The notes: generated by a model not told the origin, from the sequence alone. 17,239 nt of DNA from JBPOHE01 sp052035915 (GCA_052035915.1 JBPOHE010000058.1:1-17239), one strand, 5' to 3'. Shown: positions 7,145 through 14,908, counted from the stretch's first letter. Numbers and translations are program-made.

Positions 7145-8152
7145 CTATCCGGCTCCTCGCTGCGCGCGCCGCCAGGCCGCCGGGGGCTGGCCGGTCAATC
7201 GCTTGAAGGCCCGCGAGAAGGCCGCCTCCGAGTCATAGCCGGTTTCTTGAGCGATCGCGGCCACGGTGGCTTGGCCTTCACGCAACAAGTTGGCGCCCAA
7301 CTGCATCCGCCAGTTGGCGAGATACTGCATCGGCGGCAGGCCGATGCGTTCGACAAAGCGTTCATGCAGGGCGGAGCGCGACAGGCCGACCTGCCGTCCG
7401 AGTTCATCCACCGTCCAGAGTTCTGTCGGACGCTCGTGCATCAGTCCGATGGCACGACCGACATATCTGTCGCGTAGCGCCGCCAGCCAGCCCTGACCGC
7501 CTTCTTCCGGCAATGATTCGAGGTGGCGACGGGCGGCATCGACGAACACCATCTCGCTCACTCGCTCCAGCACGGCGGCACTGCCGGCGCGCCGGTGACG
7601 CGATTCCGCCACCGCCTGTTCGAGCATCGGCGCGACCCAGGCCCCGACACCGGTGGCGGGGAGATGCAGCAAGGGAGGCAGTGCGCTGATCAGCGGATTG
7701 AAGGGCCGCAGATCGCAGCTAATGAAGCCACAGACCAGTACCACGCTGGCCTGATTGGCCGGCACCTCGACATCGAGTTCGCATACCCCGTCGTGAAAGG
7801 CCACCAGGATGGGTTTGGGGTTGTCCCGGGTGGTGGCGCGCCAAGAGTGATCTCCCCCGGCAGCGCGCATTCCCGGCGCGCTCGACAGCACATGGGCATT
7901 CCCGCGCGGAAACATGAGGATGTCGCCCCCCCGCAACCGCAGCGGCGCCAAGCCATCCATCGCCGCCCAACCACCACCCCTGAGGATCATGTGATAGGCG
8001 ATCACGTGCTCGGCACCTGGGCTCAGGGCGTCCGCCAACTCAGGTGAGGGGGGCGTTTCCGCGACCCAGTCATGGTCGCAGCTCACGTAATAGAAGATCG
8101 CGCCGCGCAAGCGCACGCTGGTCAGCACATCGGATAACGGATCACCCTTCAT
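7145..8152 (-). CDS. AraC-family transcriptional regulator
   Basis: The 335-aa regulator has an N-terminal cupin-like sensor (about 15-200; DILMFPRGNAHVLSS at 77-91 is typical of the AraC-binding-like cupin group) and a C-terminal AraC DNA-binding domain (about 230-332). The first helix-turn-helix is WTVDELGRQVGLSRSALHERF (from 246) and the second is TVAAIAQETGYDSEAAFSRAFKR (from 296), followed by the usual G-x-P-xx-W-R end. ATG 8152 is preferred over an in-frame GTG at 8158 because GGGAG lies 5 nt before the ATG and only 1 nt before the GTG. The gene is divergent from a methyltransferase gene across 211 nt, and is likely to act on that neighbour or on itself. The ligand is unknown. Confidence 0.92.
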   Translation of the reverse strand: MKGDPLSDVLTSVRLRGAIFYYVSCDHDWVAETPPSPELADALSPGAEHVIAYHMILRGGGWAAMDGLAPLRLRGGDILMFPRGNAHVLSSAPGMRAAGGDHSWRATTRDNPKPILVAFHDGVCELDVEVPANQASVVLVCGFISCDLRPFNPLISALPPLLHLPATGVGAWVAPMLEQAVAESRHRRAGSAAVLERVSEMVFVDAARRHLESLPEEGGQGWLAALRDRYVGRAIGLMHERPTELWTVDELGRQVGLSRSALHERFVERIGLPPMQYLANWRMQLGANLLREGQATVAAIAQETGYDSEAAFSRAFKRLTGQPPAAWRRAQRGAG

Positions 8153-8363
8153 GGACACTCCCGGGCGGAGCCCTGATCAATCTCGGTGGAGCCTGTATCG
8201 AGCTTCCACACAATTCCGGAGCCGCGAGCAAGTTTCGGCGACAAAGGGGGAAGCGCCGGTGGACGCGAATTTGAAGAATAGCACCAACGCCGAGAAACCT
8301 GGCCTCATCGAGAAACCGAGCGGCCGATCCCGCGGCGTCCACCAACCTCAAGAGGAGATCACT
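8153..8363. promoter_or_regulatory. Divergent intergenic region between AraC regulator and methyltransferase
   Basis: These 211 nt separate two divergent genes and must hold both promoters. The methyltransferase ribosome-binding site AGAGGAG is at 8351-8357. No unmistakable -35/-10 pair or clear operator repeat stands out. Shared control by the AraC protein is inference from position alone. Confidence 0.45.
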
Positions 8364-9209
8364 ATGTCATACGTACTCGAACACCGCGTCGAAACACCGG
8401 ATTTCAAGGCCATCAAGCAACGTCAGCAGGCCGTGTGGGCCAGCGGCGATTTTTCGGTCATCGGCACCACGCTCCAGATTGTCGGCGAGACGCTGGGCGA
8501 GGCCGCGGATGTGCGTGCTGGCGAGCGCGTGCTCGATATCGCCGCCGGTAATGGCAACGCCACGCTCGCCGCGGCGCGCCGCTTTGCTCTGGTCACCTCC
8601 ACCGACTATGTCCCGGCCCTGCTCGATAAAGGCCGACAGCGCGCCCAGGCCAACGGCCTCGAGGTGTGTTTCGAGACCGCGGACGCGGAAAACCTACCCT
8701 TCGATGCTGAAAGCTTCGACGTGGTGCTGTCCACCTTTGGGGTCATGTTCACCCCAGACCAAGAGCGCGCCGCCCGCGAAATGCTGCGTGTGGTCCGGGC
8801 AGGGGGGCGGATCGGCCTGGCAAATTGGACGCCGAATGGGTTCATCGGCCGCCTGTTCAAGGTCATAGGCGCGCATGTACCGCCTCCCGCCGGAATCAAG
8901 TCGCCGGCGCTCTGGGGCACCGAGTCGAGGATCGTCGAGTTGTTCGGCTCGCGGGCGGATGGAATCCAGTGCGAACGGCGCTACTTCAATTTCCGTTACC
9001 GCTCCCCAGCCCACTGGTTGCAGGTCTTTCGCGACTACTACGGGCCAACCCACAAGGCCTTCGCCGCCTTGGACCCCGCCGCCCGCCCGGCGCTGGAGCG
9101 CGACATCACCGCCCTGCTCGAAGAGCTGAACATCGCTGGACCCGAGTCACTGGTGGTGCCCGGGGAATACCTGGAAGTTGTCATCACCAAGGCGAGAAAT
9201 CTCCAATAG
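8364..9209 (+). CDS. SAM-dependent methyltransferase (class I, Methyltransf_11/25-like)
   Basis: The 281-aa product is a class I SAM methyltransferase. Motif I is VLDIAAGNGNATLAAA (residues 57-72, DxAxGxG), the acidic end of strand 2 is STDYVPALL (79-87), the motif II/III region is DAENLPFDAESFDVVLSTFGVMF (107-129), and LRVVRAGGRIGLANWTP (141-157) is the typical late motif. ATG 8364 has AGAGGAG 6 nt upstream. The same frame is open 71 codons further upstream, but that part has no ribosome-binding site and overlaps the promoter region of the divergent gene. Substrate is unknown; small-molecule methylation is likely for this subfamily. A fold-back insertion begins within a few bases of the stop codon, apparently without damaging the reading frame. 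Confidence 0.9.
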   Translation: MSYVLEHRVETPDFKAIKQRQQAVWASGDFSVIGTTLQIVGETLGEAADVRAGERVLDIAAGNGNATLAAARRFALVTSTDYVPALLDKGRQRAQANGLEVCFETADAENLPFDAESFDVVLSTFGVMFTPDQERAAREMLRVVRAGGRIGLANWTPNGFIGRLFKVIGAHVPPPAGIKSPALWGTESRIVELFGSRADGIQCERRYFNFRYRSPAHWLQVFRDYYGPTHKAFAALDPAARPALERDITALLEELNIAGPESLVVPGEYLEVVITKARNLQ

Positions 9210-9212
9210 AGA

Positions 9213-9521
9213 ATTTGATTAGCGAGTTATACCATTTCCTATTAGTTTATCCGCCTGAAAGTCATGGGGTAGCTACTCAGAAGCTGGGTTTCAGCGCTTC
9301 GCGCCTCAACACCAGCCTACGAATATCGATAATACCTATCGAGAAATGGTATTACCTCAGCCAACTCGTCATACCGGCAAGCCTGTCCCCGCGAAAGCGG
9401 GGAGAAGCCGGTATCCAGAGGCCAGGATGACCATCGCAGGTATCGTCCATGGCGCTGGGTTCCGGCTTCCCGTCCGGAATGACGGCTCATCTCTTTCTTG
9501 CTGAAATAACTTGCTAATCAG
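9213..9521. mobile_element. MITE-like fold-back insertion with nested inverted repeats
   Basis: Ends carry a 15-bp inverted repeat with 14 matches: TGATTAGCGAGTTAT (9216-9230) against ATAACTTGCTAATCA (9506-9520). AATAGAGA occurs directly on both outer sides (9205-9212 and 9522-9529), as an 8-bp target duplication would. Inside, ATACCATTTC (9229-9238) pairs perfectly with GAAATGGTAT (9343-9352), with imperfect pairing continuing inwards, and a second fold-back unit follows at 9367-9484. No transposase is encoded, so it would be non-autonomous. The 8-bp duplication includes the methyltransferase stop codon. Confidence 0.6.
9367..9484. repeat. CCGG-type fold-back repeat inside the insertion
   Basis: CGTCATACCGGC (9367-9378) and the end TCCGGAATGACG (9473-9484) are imperfect inverted copies. 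The left arm contains its own hairpin: ATACCGGC (9371-9378) with GCCGGTAT (9407-9414), enclosing CCCCGC-GAAA-GCGGGG (9387-9402). The right arm has TTCCGG/CCGGAA at 9460-9479. This resembles the widespread proteobacterial intergenic repeat with CGTCATTCC-type ends and a GAAA-capped GC stem. Confidence 0.6.
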
Positions 9522-9529
9522 AATAGAGA

Positions 9530-9798
9530 CATCCGAGCCGTTTCGTGTGGTTTAGGAGTTCGGCGCCGCATCCACCCCAAACAATTCGAAAGATGTGGCG
9601 CTAGGTGTCAAGGGAGTTATCGCCTCGACCGTTCAGCCGGCTGACGGCAATGAGGTAGTGTGGGCGGTTGGCGGTCGGTGCCGAGTCGGCGGGTTCAGCG
9701 CGTGACGCTGGGGTGCGCAGTATACCGGGGTGTGCCGAAGGGTCCTGAAGGGAAGTGCCGGTTTGCGGTGTTGGCGTCTAAGCGCTTGTTTTGCTTTG
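9530..9798. other. Intergenic stretch without recognisable gene
   Basis: Between the fold-back insertion and tRNA-Leu I see no gene. On the minus strand GGTATACTG near 9717-9725 resembles an extended -10 box, but no convincing -35 or downstream gene supports it. No clear terminator hairpin with a T-run follows tRNA-Leu. Confidence 0.4.
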
Positions 9799-9882
9799 TG
9801 CCCGGGGAGGGATTTGAACCCACACACCCTAGCGGGTAGCGGATTTTAAGTCCGCTGCGTCTACCGATTCCGCCACCCGGGC
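9799..9882 (-). tRNA. leuZ: tRNA-Leu (anticodon UAA)
   Basis: The reverse complement folds as a class II tRNA: acceptor GCCCGGG/CCCGGGC, D-arm containing GGTAGACGC, anticodon loop CTTAAAA with UAA, a long variable arm (TACCCGCTAGGGTG) and T-arm GGGTTCAAATCCC. The discriminator is A; 3'-CCA is not encoded (the genome reads CAA). It is the last of a leftward Gly-Cys-Leu set matching glyW-cysT-leuZ of enteric bacteria. Confidence 0.95.
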
Positions 9883-9903
9883 GAGAGGAACACAGACAGA
9901 TTG

Positions 9904-9974
9904 AGGCTGAGCCCGGAATCGAACCGAGGTAGGCGGCTTTGCAGGCCGCTGCATGACCATTCTGCCACTCAGCC
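9904..9974 (-). tRNA. cysT: tRNA-Cys (anticodon GCA)
   Basis: The reverse complement has acceptor arms GGCTGAG/CTCAGCC, anticodon loop CTGCAAA with GCA, and T-loop GGTTCGATTCC. The discriminator is U as expected for tRNA-Cys. 3'-CCA is not encoded. It lies 21 nt upstream of tRNA-Leu and is separated from tRNA-Gly by a terminator-like hairpin. Confidence 0.95.
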
Positions 9975-10005
9975 ATGAGTTGGGGGCTTGGCAGCCCAAC
10001 TTCCG

Positions 10006-10038
10006 ACAAAAAACCCCGAGTTATGGGCTCGGGGTTTT
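10006..10038 (-). terminator. Rho-independent terminator between tRNA-Gly and tRNA-Cys
   Basis: On the minus strand AAACCCCGAG and CTCGGGGTTT form a perfect 10-bp stem with a 7-nt loop (arms at 10011-10020 and 10028-10037), followed by a T-rich run TTTTTTGT. It lies downstream of tRNA-Gly and upstream of tRNA-Cys, so it could end or attenuate transcription inside the cluster. Confidence 0.75.
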
Positions 10039-10045
10039 GAAATTT

Positions 10046-10121
<76 letters not shown>

Positions 10122-10138
10122 ATTATGGGCTGGGGCGT

Positions 10139-10166
10139 ATTGTAAAGACCGCTTCCGGTCTGTCAA
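10139..10166 (-). promoter_or_regulatory. Sigma-70 promoter of the tRNA cluster
   Basis: On the minus strand a perfect -35 TTGACA (10161-10166) is followed after 16 nt by TACAAT (10139-10144). The predicted start is about 10 nt before the mature 5' end of tRNA-Gly. The sequence just after the -10 (CGCCCCAG) is GC-rich, as in stringently controlled stable-RNA promoters. The spacer contains a GACCG-GAAG-CGGTC inverted repeat. Confidence 0.85.
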
Positions 10167-10452
10167 GCAATAGCCTCTCCTTTCGGTAATCCCCGCCCTG
10201 TCGGCTAGGAAATCCTGGACCAGTACGGGGGCAAACCAAGGGGGCACGGCTTGGAAGCGATATCGAATAACTGGCTGGCGGTCTCTTCAACCCTCGCTTC
10301 GAGCCCGATTGGTCAGGGCGTGATCTCCTGACCTGTCGCGTGGCAGTCGCCAGCAGCGGCGGCGGTGACCGCGGTCTGGAACACTCAGCTAGGGCATGCA
10401 CAGCGCACCGATTGAGGACAGTGTGCGGTGCGCGCCCGACGAAACTCGGCCT
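10167..10452. other. Intergenic stretch, no gene; one hairpin near its right end
   Basis: No gene is supported here. GCGCACCG (10403-10410) and CGGTGCGC (10426-10433) form a perfect 8-bp stem with a 15-nt loop 19 nt beyond the stop of the small exported-protein gene read leftward. It may act as its transcription end, although it lacks a T-run. Confidence 0.4.
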
Positions 10453-10752
10453 TCATCGACCTTGGGGCGGGTCGCCGAAGAGGCCGGTGTAGAGCGAACT
10501 GACGCCGTGGTACAACATGACGCCGATGGTGCCCAGACCGCAGCCGAACACCGTATTGCCGACGATGACCGCTGTGGTCGGTAGCGTCCCGGCACCGGAG
10601 GCCAATGAAGCGATAGCAAAAGCGGAGGAGGTACCGGCGACCCCACCGCCGATGACGCAGCCATAGACGGAATCGTGCCAGATATCCTCAGCCTGAAGGG
10701 TTATCGAGGCGAGGAGTAAGGGGAAGGCGGCGGCGAGGTGGGTAGGTTTCAT
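10453..10752 (-). CDS. Small exported Gly/Cys-rich protein, copy A
   Basis: Function unknown. The 99-aa product has a clear signal peptide (MKPTHLAAAFPLLLASITLQA, then ED). The mature part is hydrophobic and rich in Gly, Ala and Ser, with glycine-zipper-like stretches CVIGGGVAG (from 32) and FGCGLGTIG (from 69). It pairs with the gene immediately upstream: both have a Cys after ~10 mature residues, a second GCGxGxxG Cys 39-40 residues later, and similar length, so they are likely diverged paralogs. ATG 10752 is chosen by analogy with the paralog's start. An alternative ATG at 10770 directly follows the upstream stop (TGA-ATG), suggesting translational coupling; neither has a strong ribosome-binding site. 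Two hydrophobic helices in a hairpin are plausible. Confidence 0.65.
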   Translation of the reverse strand: MKPTHLAAAFPLLLASITLQAEDIWHDSVYGCVIGGGVAGTSSAFAIASLASGAGTLPTTAVIVGNTVFGCGLGTIGVMLYHGVSSLYTGLFGDPPQGR

Positions 10753-10770
10753 GGTGCGCGTCCGTATCAT

Positions 10771-11055
10771 TCAGAAGATGAGGTCATAGATCCAGGTGGC
10801 GAGGGTGGCCGCCGTGGCGCCTGCCGCCCCGACACCACAGCCGATGATGGCGTTGGCGGCTATGGCCTCGCCAGCGGGCACGGCGAGCACCCCGGTGGAC
10901 AGGGCGGGTGTCAAGCCGGTGTAGGTGGTGGTCGCCAGCACACCGGCGCCGAAGGCGCAGGATTGAACAATATTGCGCATGAGGGAGGCTTCGGCGAATC
11001 CTGGCGGTGTCAACATCAGCCAGAATAGGGCAGCGCGACAGAGAGTCGTTTTCAT
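10771..11055 (-). CDS. Small exported Gly/Cys-rich protein, copy B
   Basis: Function unknown. The 94-aa product begins with a signal peptide (MKTTLCRAALFWLMLTPPGFA, then EAS). The mature part is an Ala/Gly-rich hydrophobic hairpin with SCAFGAGV (32-39) and IIGCGVGAAGATAAT (from 70). The conserved Cys33 and Cys73 match Cys32 and Cys71 of copy A, so a disulfide or membrane hairpin shared by both is plausible. An open frame extends 18 codons upstream but reads as non-coding. The ribosome-binding site is weak (GAG about 7 nt before ATG 11055). It lies 98 nt downstream of the pycB stop on the same strand, so read-through from pycB is possible. Confidence 0.65.
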   Translation of the reverse strand: MKTTLCRAALFWLMLTPPGFAEASLMRNIVQSCAFGAGVLATTTYTGLTPALSTGVLAVPAGEAIAANAIIGCGVGAAGATAATLATWIYDLIF

Positions 11056-11153
11056 GCTGTTACTCGTCCGGGTGGTGGGTCCAGCCTGAGGGTACGCCGT
11101 CCCGCGCAAAGATCAAGCCAATGCCAAAGGGCTCATCGACCCTTGTTCCTGGC

Positions 11154-12980
11154 TCAAGGCTCGATCTCGATCAGCACCTCGTTCGGATTGACCGCGTCCC
11201 CCTTGCGCACGAAGACCCCGGTTACCTTGCCGCCGATGGGGGCGAGGATCTCGGTCTCCATCTTCATCGCCTCGGTGACCAGAACCGGCTGTCCCGCCTC
11301 AACCTTGGCTCCCTCCTTGACCAGGACCTTGACGATGTTACCCGGCATGCTGGTGGTGACATGGCCGGCTGCGGTGGGTTTCGGACGTTTGCCGGCGATG
11401 GCTTGTTTGACCGCGCCCTGGGCGCCGCCGGTGAGGACGATCTCATCCAGGGTCTCGACCAGCACCTCCTCGGGTTCGCCGTCGACGCTGAGGTAAAAGT
11501 GGCGTTGGGAGCGTTCCTTGCGCCCGGCCCCGGTCACCTTGATGTGGTAGGTCTCGCCGTGGAGCGAGATATTGAACTCGGTCGGGGCGGTCCGATCCAG
11601 GGTGTTTTTCTTGTCCTCGGGCGGCTCCAGGGGTTCGGGCACCAGGCTTCCGGCGGCGCGTTGCTCCAGGAACTGACGCCCGATCTCGGGGAACATGGCA
11701 TAGGTGAGGACATCCTCCTCGCTCTTGGCCAATTCGAGGACATCTCCCCGCAGGCGTTCCATCTCGGGTTTGAGCAGATCCGCCGGGCGGCATTCGATCA
11801 GCTCCTCGTTGCCGATCGCCTGTTGTTGCAGGGTTGGATTGATCGCCGCCGGGGCCATGCCGTAGCCGCCCTGGAGATAGCGCTTTACCTCGTTGGTGAT
11901 GGTCTGATAGCGCTTACCCGTGAGTACATTGAGCACCGCCTGGGTGCCGACGATCTGGGAGGTGGGGGTAACCAAGGGCGGATAACCAAGGTCCCGGCGC
12001 ACGGCGGGGATCTCGGTCAGCACCTCCGGCATGCGATCCAGCGCGTTTTGTTCCTTCAACTGGTTGGCCAGATTGGAGATCATGCCACCGGGGACCTGGT
12101 TCACCTGGACCCTGGTGTCCACCCCGGTGTATTCGCTTTCGAACTGATGGTATTTCCGCCGCACGGCATAGAAATACATCCCCACTTCCTGGACCTGTTC
12201 CAGATTCAGGCCGGTGTCGTAGGCTGTCCCCCGCAGGGCCGCGATCATACTCTCGGTGGGTGAATGGCTGGTGCCGCCGGCCCAGGAGGAGATGGCGGTG
12301 TCGATGTGTTCGCAGCCGCATTCGATGGCCTTGAGGTGACACATCTCCGCCAGCCCGGAAGTGGCATGGGAGTGCAGATGCAGCGGCCGATCCACGGCGT
12401 CTTTCAAGGCCTTGACCAGATCGGCGGTGGCGTAGGGGGTCAACAGCCCGGCCATGTCCTTGATGGCGATGGAGTCGCAACCCATGGCGGCGAGTTCCCG
12501 CCCCATGGTGACGAAACTGGGGATGTCATGCACCGGGCTGGTGGTGTAACAGATGGCCCCCTGGGCATGCTTGCCGGCCTCCTTGGTGGCCTCGATGGCG
12601 GTGCGAAGGTTGCGCAGATCGTTGAGGGCATCGAAGATGCGGAACACATCCATGCCGTTCTCGGCGGCCTTGTGCACGAAGGTCCGTACCACATCGTCCG
12701 AGTAGTGGCGATAGCCGAGCAGGTTCTGGCCGCGCAACAGCATCTGCAAACGTGTCTTTGGCAGCGCGGCCCGCAATTGGCGCAGGCGTTCCCAGGGGTC
12801 CTCCTTGAGGAAGCGCACGCAGGCATCGAAGGTGGCCCCACCCCAGCACTCCAGGGACCAGTAGCCGACCGCATCCAACTTGGAACAGATCGGCAGCATG
12901 TCTTCCAGCCGCAGGCGGGTGGCGATGAGGGATTGATGGGCGTCACGCAGTATGACTTCGGTGATCTGGACCTTGGACAT
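11154..12980 (-). CDS. pycB: Pyruvate carboxylase subunit B (carboxyltransferase + biotin carrier)
   Basis: PycB moves the carboxyl group from biotin to pyruvate, giving oxaloacetate. The 608-aa protein has a TIM-barrel carboxyltransferase domain with RDAHQSLIATR (12-22), IAIKDMAGLL (171-180; Lys174 is the likely carbamylated metal ligand) and the HLHSHATSG metal motif (201-209). A conserved linker domain follows, then a C-terminal biotinyl domain with EAMKMET, Lys573 being the biotin site. The same architecture is used by oxaloacetate decarboxylase alpha (OadA). I prefer pyruvate carboxylase because a biotin carboxylase gene lies just upstream, no oadB or oadG is present, and length fits two-subunit PycB (~607 aa). 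GGAG lies 7 nt before ATG 12980. Confidence 0.93.
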   Translation of the reverse strand: MSKVQITEVILRDAHQSLIATRLRLEDMLPICSKLDAVGYWSLECWGGATFDACVRFLKEDPWERLRQLRAALPKTRLQMLLRGQNLLGYRHYSDDVVRTFVHKAAENGMDVFRIFDALNDLRNLRTAIEATKEAGKHAQGAICYTTSPVHDIPSFVTMGRELAAMGCDSIAIKDMAGLLTPYATADLVKALKDAVDRPLHLHSHATSGLAEMCHLKAIECGCEHIDTAISSWAGGTSHSPTESMIAALRGTAYDTGLNLEQVQEVGMYFYAVRRKYHQFESEYTGVDTRVQVNQVPGGMISNLANQLKEQNALDRMPEVLTEIPAVRRDLGYPPLVTPTSQIVGTQAVLNVLTGKRYQTITNEVKRYLQGGYGMAPAAINPTLQQQAIGNEELIECRPADLLKPEMERLRGDVLELAKSEEDVLTYAMFPEIGRQFLEQRAAGSLVPEPLEPPEDKKNTLDRTAPTEFNISLHGETYHIKVTGAGRKERSQRHFYLSVDGEPEEVLVETLDEIVLTGGAQGAVKQAIAGKRPKPTAAGHVTTSMPGNIVKVLVKEGAKVEAGQPVLVTEAMKMETEILAPIGGKVTGVFVRKGDAVNPNEVLIEIEP

Positions 12981-13084
12981 GGCGATACTCCGCTATTCGG
13001 GCGGTTTTGAGATGGTTCCCGGGAACGCCGGATGCCGGCCGATCCGGTGCCGCGCGTCTTTCCGGTAACCCATGGGATGGGCGA

Positions 13085-14503
13085 CTAGAGTCCCGCGTGG
13101 GCGGCGATGACCGCCGCCAGGGCCGCGGCGACTTCTTCCTTGCGTCGCTTGCATGAGTAATCCAGCAATTCGGGGTGGGCGTCGAGAAAACCGGTGTTGA
13201 AGGTCCCGCTGCGAAAGTCTGGCGAGCGCAGGATCTCCAAATAGAAAGGAATCGTGGTCTTGATGCCGGCCAATCCGGTGTCCCGCAAGGCGCGCTCGCC
13301 CCGGGCCAGCAGGTCTTCCCAGGTCAGCGCCCAGACGATCACCTTGGCCAGCATGGAATCGTAATAGGGCGGGATGCTGTAGCCGGTATAGATGCCACCA
13401 TCGGTGCGGACCCCGGGTCCGCCGGGGGCATAGTACCTGGAGATGCGCCCGAAACTGGGGAGGAAGTTGTTCTTGGGGTCCTCCGCGTTGATGCGGAATT
13501 GCATGGCGTAGCCGCGGCGACCCACCTGCTCCTGGCTGTAACGCAAGGGCAAGCCGGCGGCGACCCGGATCTGCTCTTCCACCAGGTCGATGCCGGTGAT
13601 GGCTTCGGTGATGGTGTGTTCCACCTGGATGCGGGTGTTCATCTCCATGAAATAGAAGCGTCCGTCCCGGTCGAGGAGAAATTCCACCGTCCCGGCGTTG
13701 GTATAACCCACCGCCCGGGCCGCCGTCACCGCCAGGCCACCGATGTACTGGCGTTGGGCCTCGGAGATCTGTGGCGAGGGGGCGATCTCGATCAGCTTTT
13801 GATTCCGTCGCTGGATCGAGCAATCCCGCTCGAAGAGATGAATGCAGTTGCCGTGATGGTCGCCGATCACCTGCACCTCGATGTGCTTGGGATTGACCAC
13901 GCACTTTTCCAGGAACACATCGGCCCGACCGAAGGCCTTGGTTGCCTCGGAGATGACGCGCTCATAGTTGCGCTGGAGATCTTCGGGGCTGTCGCACCGC
14001 CGGATACCCCGGCCACCGCCGCCGGAGGTGGCCTTGAGCATGACCGGGTAACCCAGTTCCGCCGCCCGCGCCAGGGCATCCTCCTCGCTGGTCAGATTGC
14101 CATCGGTGCCTGGTGTCACCGGCACTCCGGCGCGCTGCATGGCGAACCTGGCCTCGGTCTTGTCCCCCATGCGCTGGATGGTGCGGGCGTCGGGGCCGAT
14201 GAAAAGGATCCCGTGCTGCTGACAGGCTTGGGCCAGTTCGGGATTTTCCGAGAGGAAGCCATAACCGGGATGGATGGCGTCACAGCCGGTGGAGACCGCC
14301 AAGTTCACGATGCGGTGGACATTGAGATAACCGGCCAGGGGGTCTTCCCCCAAACCATAGGATTCGTCGGCCTTCTTGACATGGAGGGCATAACGGTCGG
14401 CATCCGAGAAGATGGCTACGGAGCGGATGCCCATCTCCGCGCAGGCGCGAATGATACGAACCGCGATCTCGCCGCGGTTCGCGATCAGAATCTTACGAAA
14501 CAT
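13085..14503 (-). CDS. pycA: Pyruvate carboxylase subunit A (biotin carboxylase)
   Basis: PycA carboxylates the biotin on PycB using ATP and bicarbonate. The 472-aa product is a full-length biotin carboxylase: KILIANRGEIAVRIIRA (4-20), HPGYGFLSEN (78-87), the glycine-rich ATP-grasp loop MLKATSGGGGRGIR (155-168), HIEVQVIGD (207-215) and MNTRIQVEHTITE (288-300). It resembles AccC of acetyl-CoA carboxylase. The 104-nt-distant pycB and the PycA-like length (~471 aa) argue for a two-subunit pyruvate carboxylase instead, although sharing with acetyl-CoA carboxylase cannot be excluded. ATG 14503 is preceded by only a weak GGA. A possible promoter lies at 14576-14604. Confidence 0.93.
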   Translation of the reverse strand: MFRKILIANRGEIAVRIIRACAEMGIRSVAIFSDADRYALHVKKADESYGLGEDPLAGYLNVHRIVNLAVSTGCDAIHPGYGFLSENPELAQACQQHGILFIGPDARTIQRMGDKTEARFAMQRAGVPVTPGTDGNLTSEEDALARAAELGYPVMLKATSGGGGRGIRRCDSPEDLQRNYERVISEATKAFGRADVFLEKCVVNPKHIEVQVIGDHHGNCIHLFERDCSIQRRNQKLIEIAPSPQISEAQRQYIGGLAVTAARAVGYTNAGTVEFLLDRDGRFYFMEMNTRIQVEHTITEAITGIDLVEEQIRVAAGLPLRYSQEQVGRRGYAMQFRINAEDPKNNFLPSFGRISRYYAPGGPGVRTDGGIYTGYSIPPYYDSMLAKVIVWALTWEDLLARGERALRDTGLAGIKTTIPFYLEILRSPDFRSGTFNTGFLDAHPELLDYSCKRRKEEVAAALAAVIAAHAGL

Positions 14504-14560
14504 GGTGATGGATCCGAGCTGGCCTTGGGTTCGAGGTTGATGTCGCCCCAGGCGGCTGGC

Positions 14561-14607
14561 CTCGGGACAGCGGGGAATCTACCCTCTCGCCCCGATGTGT
14601 GCAACCG
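14561..14607 (-). repeat. 47-bp direct repeat, copy 1, upstream of pycA
   Basis: This 47-bp stretch recurs at 17054-17100 in the same orientation with a single mismatch (C/T at 14591 against 17084). Weaker similarity continues on both sides, from CCCAGGC on the left. On the minus strand it contains TTGCAC, 17 nt, then TAGATT (14604 down to 14576), a possible sigma-70 promoter pointing at pycA, whose start is 58 nt away. Confidence 0.75.
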
Positions 14608-14620
14608 CCCCACCCATGAG

Positions 14621-14824
14621 TGCTTACCACCTATCAGTCGGCTTCCCCCCTGACAAAGGGGGGTGAAGTGGGGGGTACGGCTTCGAAAGCCTTGATCAAG
14701 CCGTCCTTTCGGCGGGGCTTCTTTCGGCGGGGCTCAAGATCAAGAACATCTCACTTTCCGTTCTTTTCCAAAGGAGGGATGAGGCTCCAGAAATCCTCTC
14801 TCCCCAAGAGTGATAGGTGGTGAG
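14621..14824. repeat. Inverted-repeat-bounded, MITE-like segment upstream of pycA
   Basis: The ends are inverted copies of one motif: TGCTTACCACCTATCAGT (14621-14638) and AGTGATAGGTGGTGAG (14809-14824). The same core, CTGATAGGTGGTGAG, also occurs at 112-126 near purM. Inside is a 15-bp tandem duplication, CTTTCGGCGGGGCTT then CTTTCGGCGGGGCTC (14706-14735). No coding sequence is supported. It could be a small non-autonomous insertion. Confidence 0.5.
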
Positions 14825-14908
14825 CCCATAAGTGAGCTTCCCTTCTTTCATTACAGAGGGATGAAGTGGGATTCTATCGCTTTGAAATCTTTATCCAGGC
14901 CGTCCCGA
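14639..14908 (+). repeat. Degenerate tandem repeat, period about 195 bp
   Basis: The stretch from CGGCTTCCC (about 14639) through GGTGAAGTGGGG to CAAGCCGTCC (about 14706) is echoed about 195 bp further on by GAGCTTCCC (about 14832), GGATGAAGTGGGA and CAGGCCGTCC (about 14908). The second copy is diverged. It overlaps the right end of the inverted-repeat-bounded segment, so the two may be parts of one nested repeat. Confidence 0.4.

Noticed and set aside
11127..11144. AAGGG/CCCTT hairpin after pycB as a terminator
   Set aside because: The stem is only 5 bp with an 8-nt loop and no T-run, so it is too weak to list.
11154..14503. Oxaloacetate decarboxylase plus acetyl-CoA carboxylase biotin carboxylase as separate functions
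   Set aside because: No oadB, oadG or accB is adjacent, and the two-gene order and lengths match two-subunit pyruvate carboxylase better.
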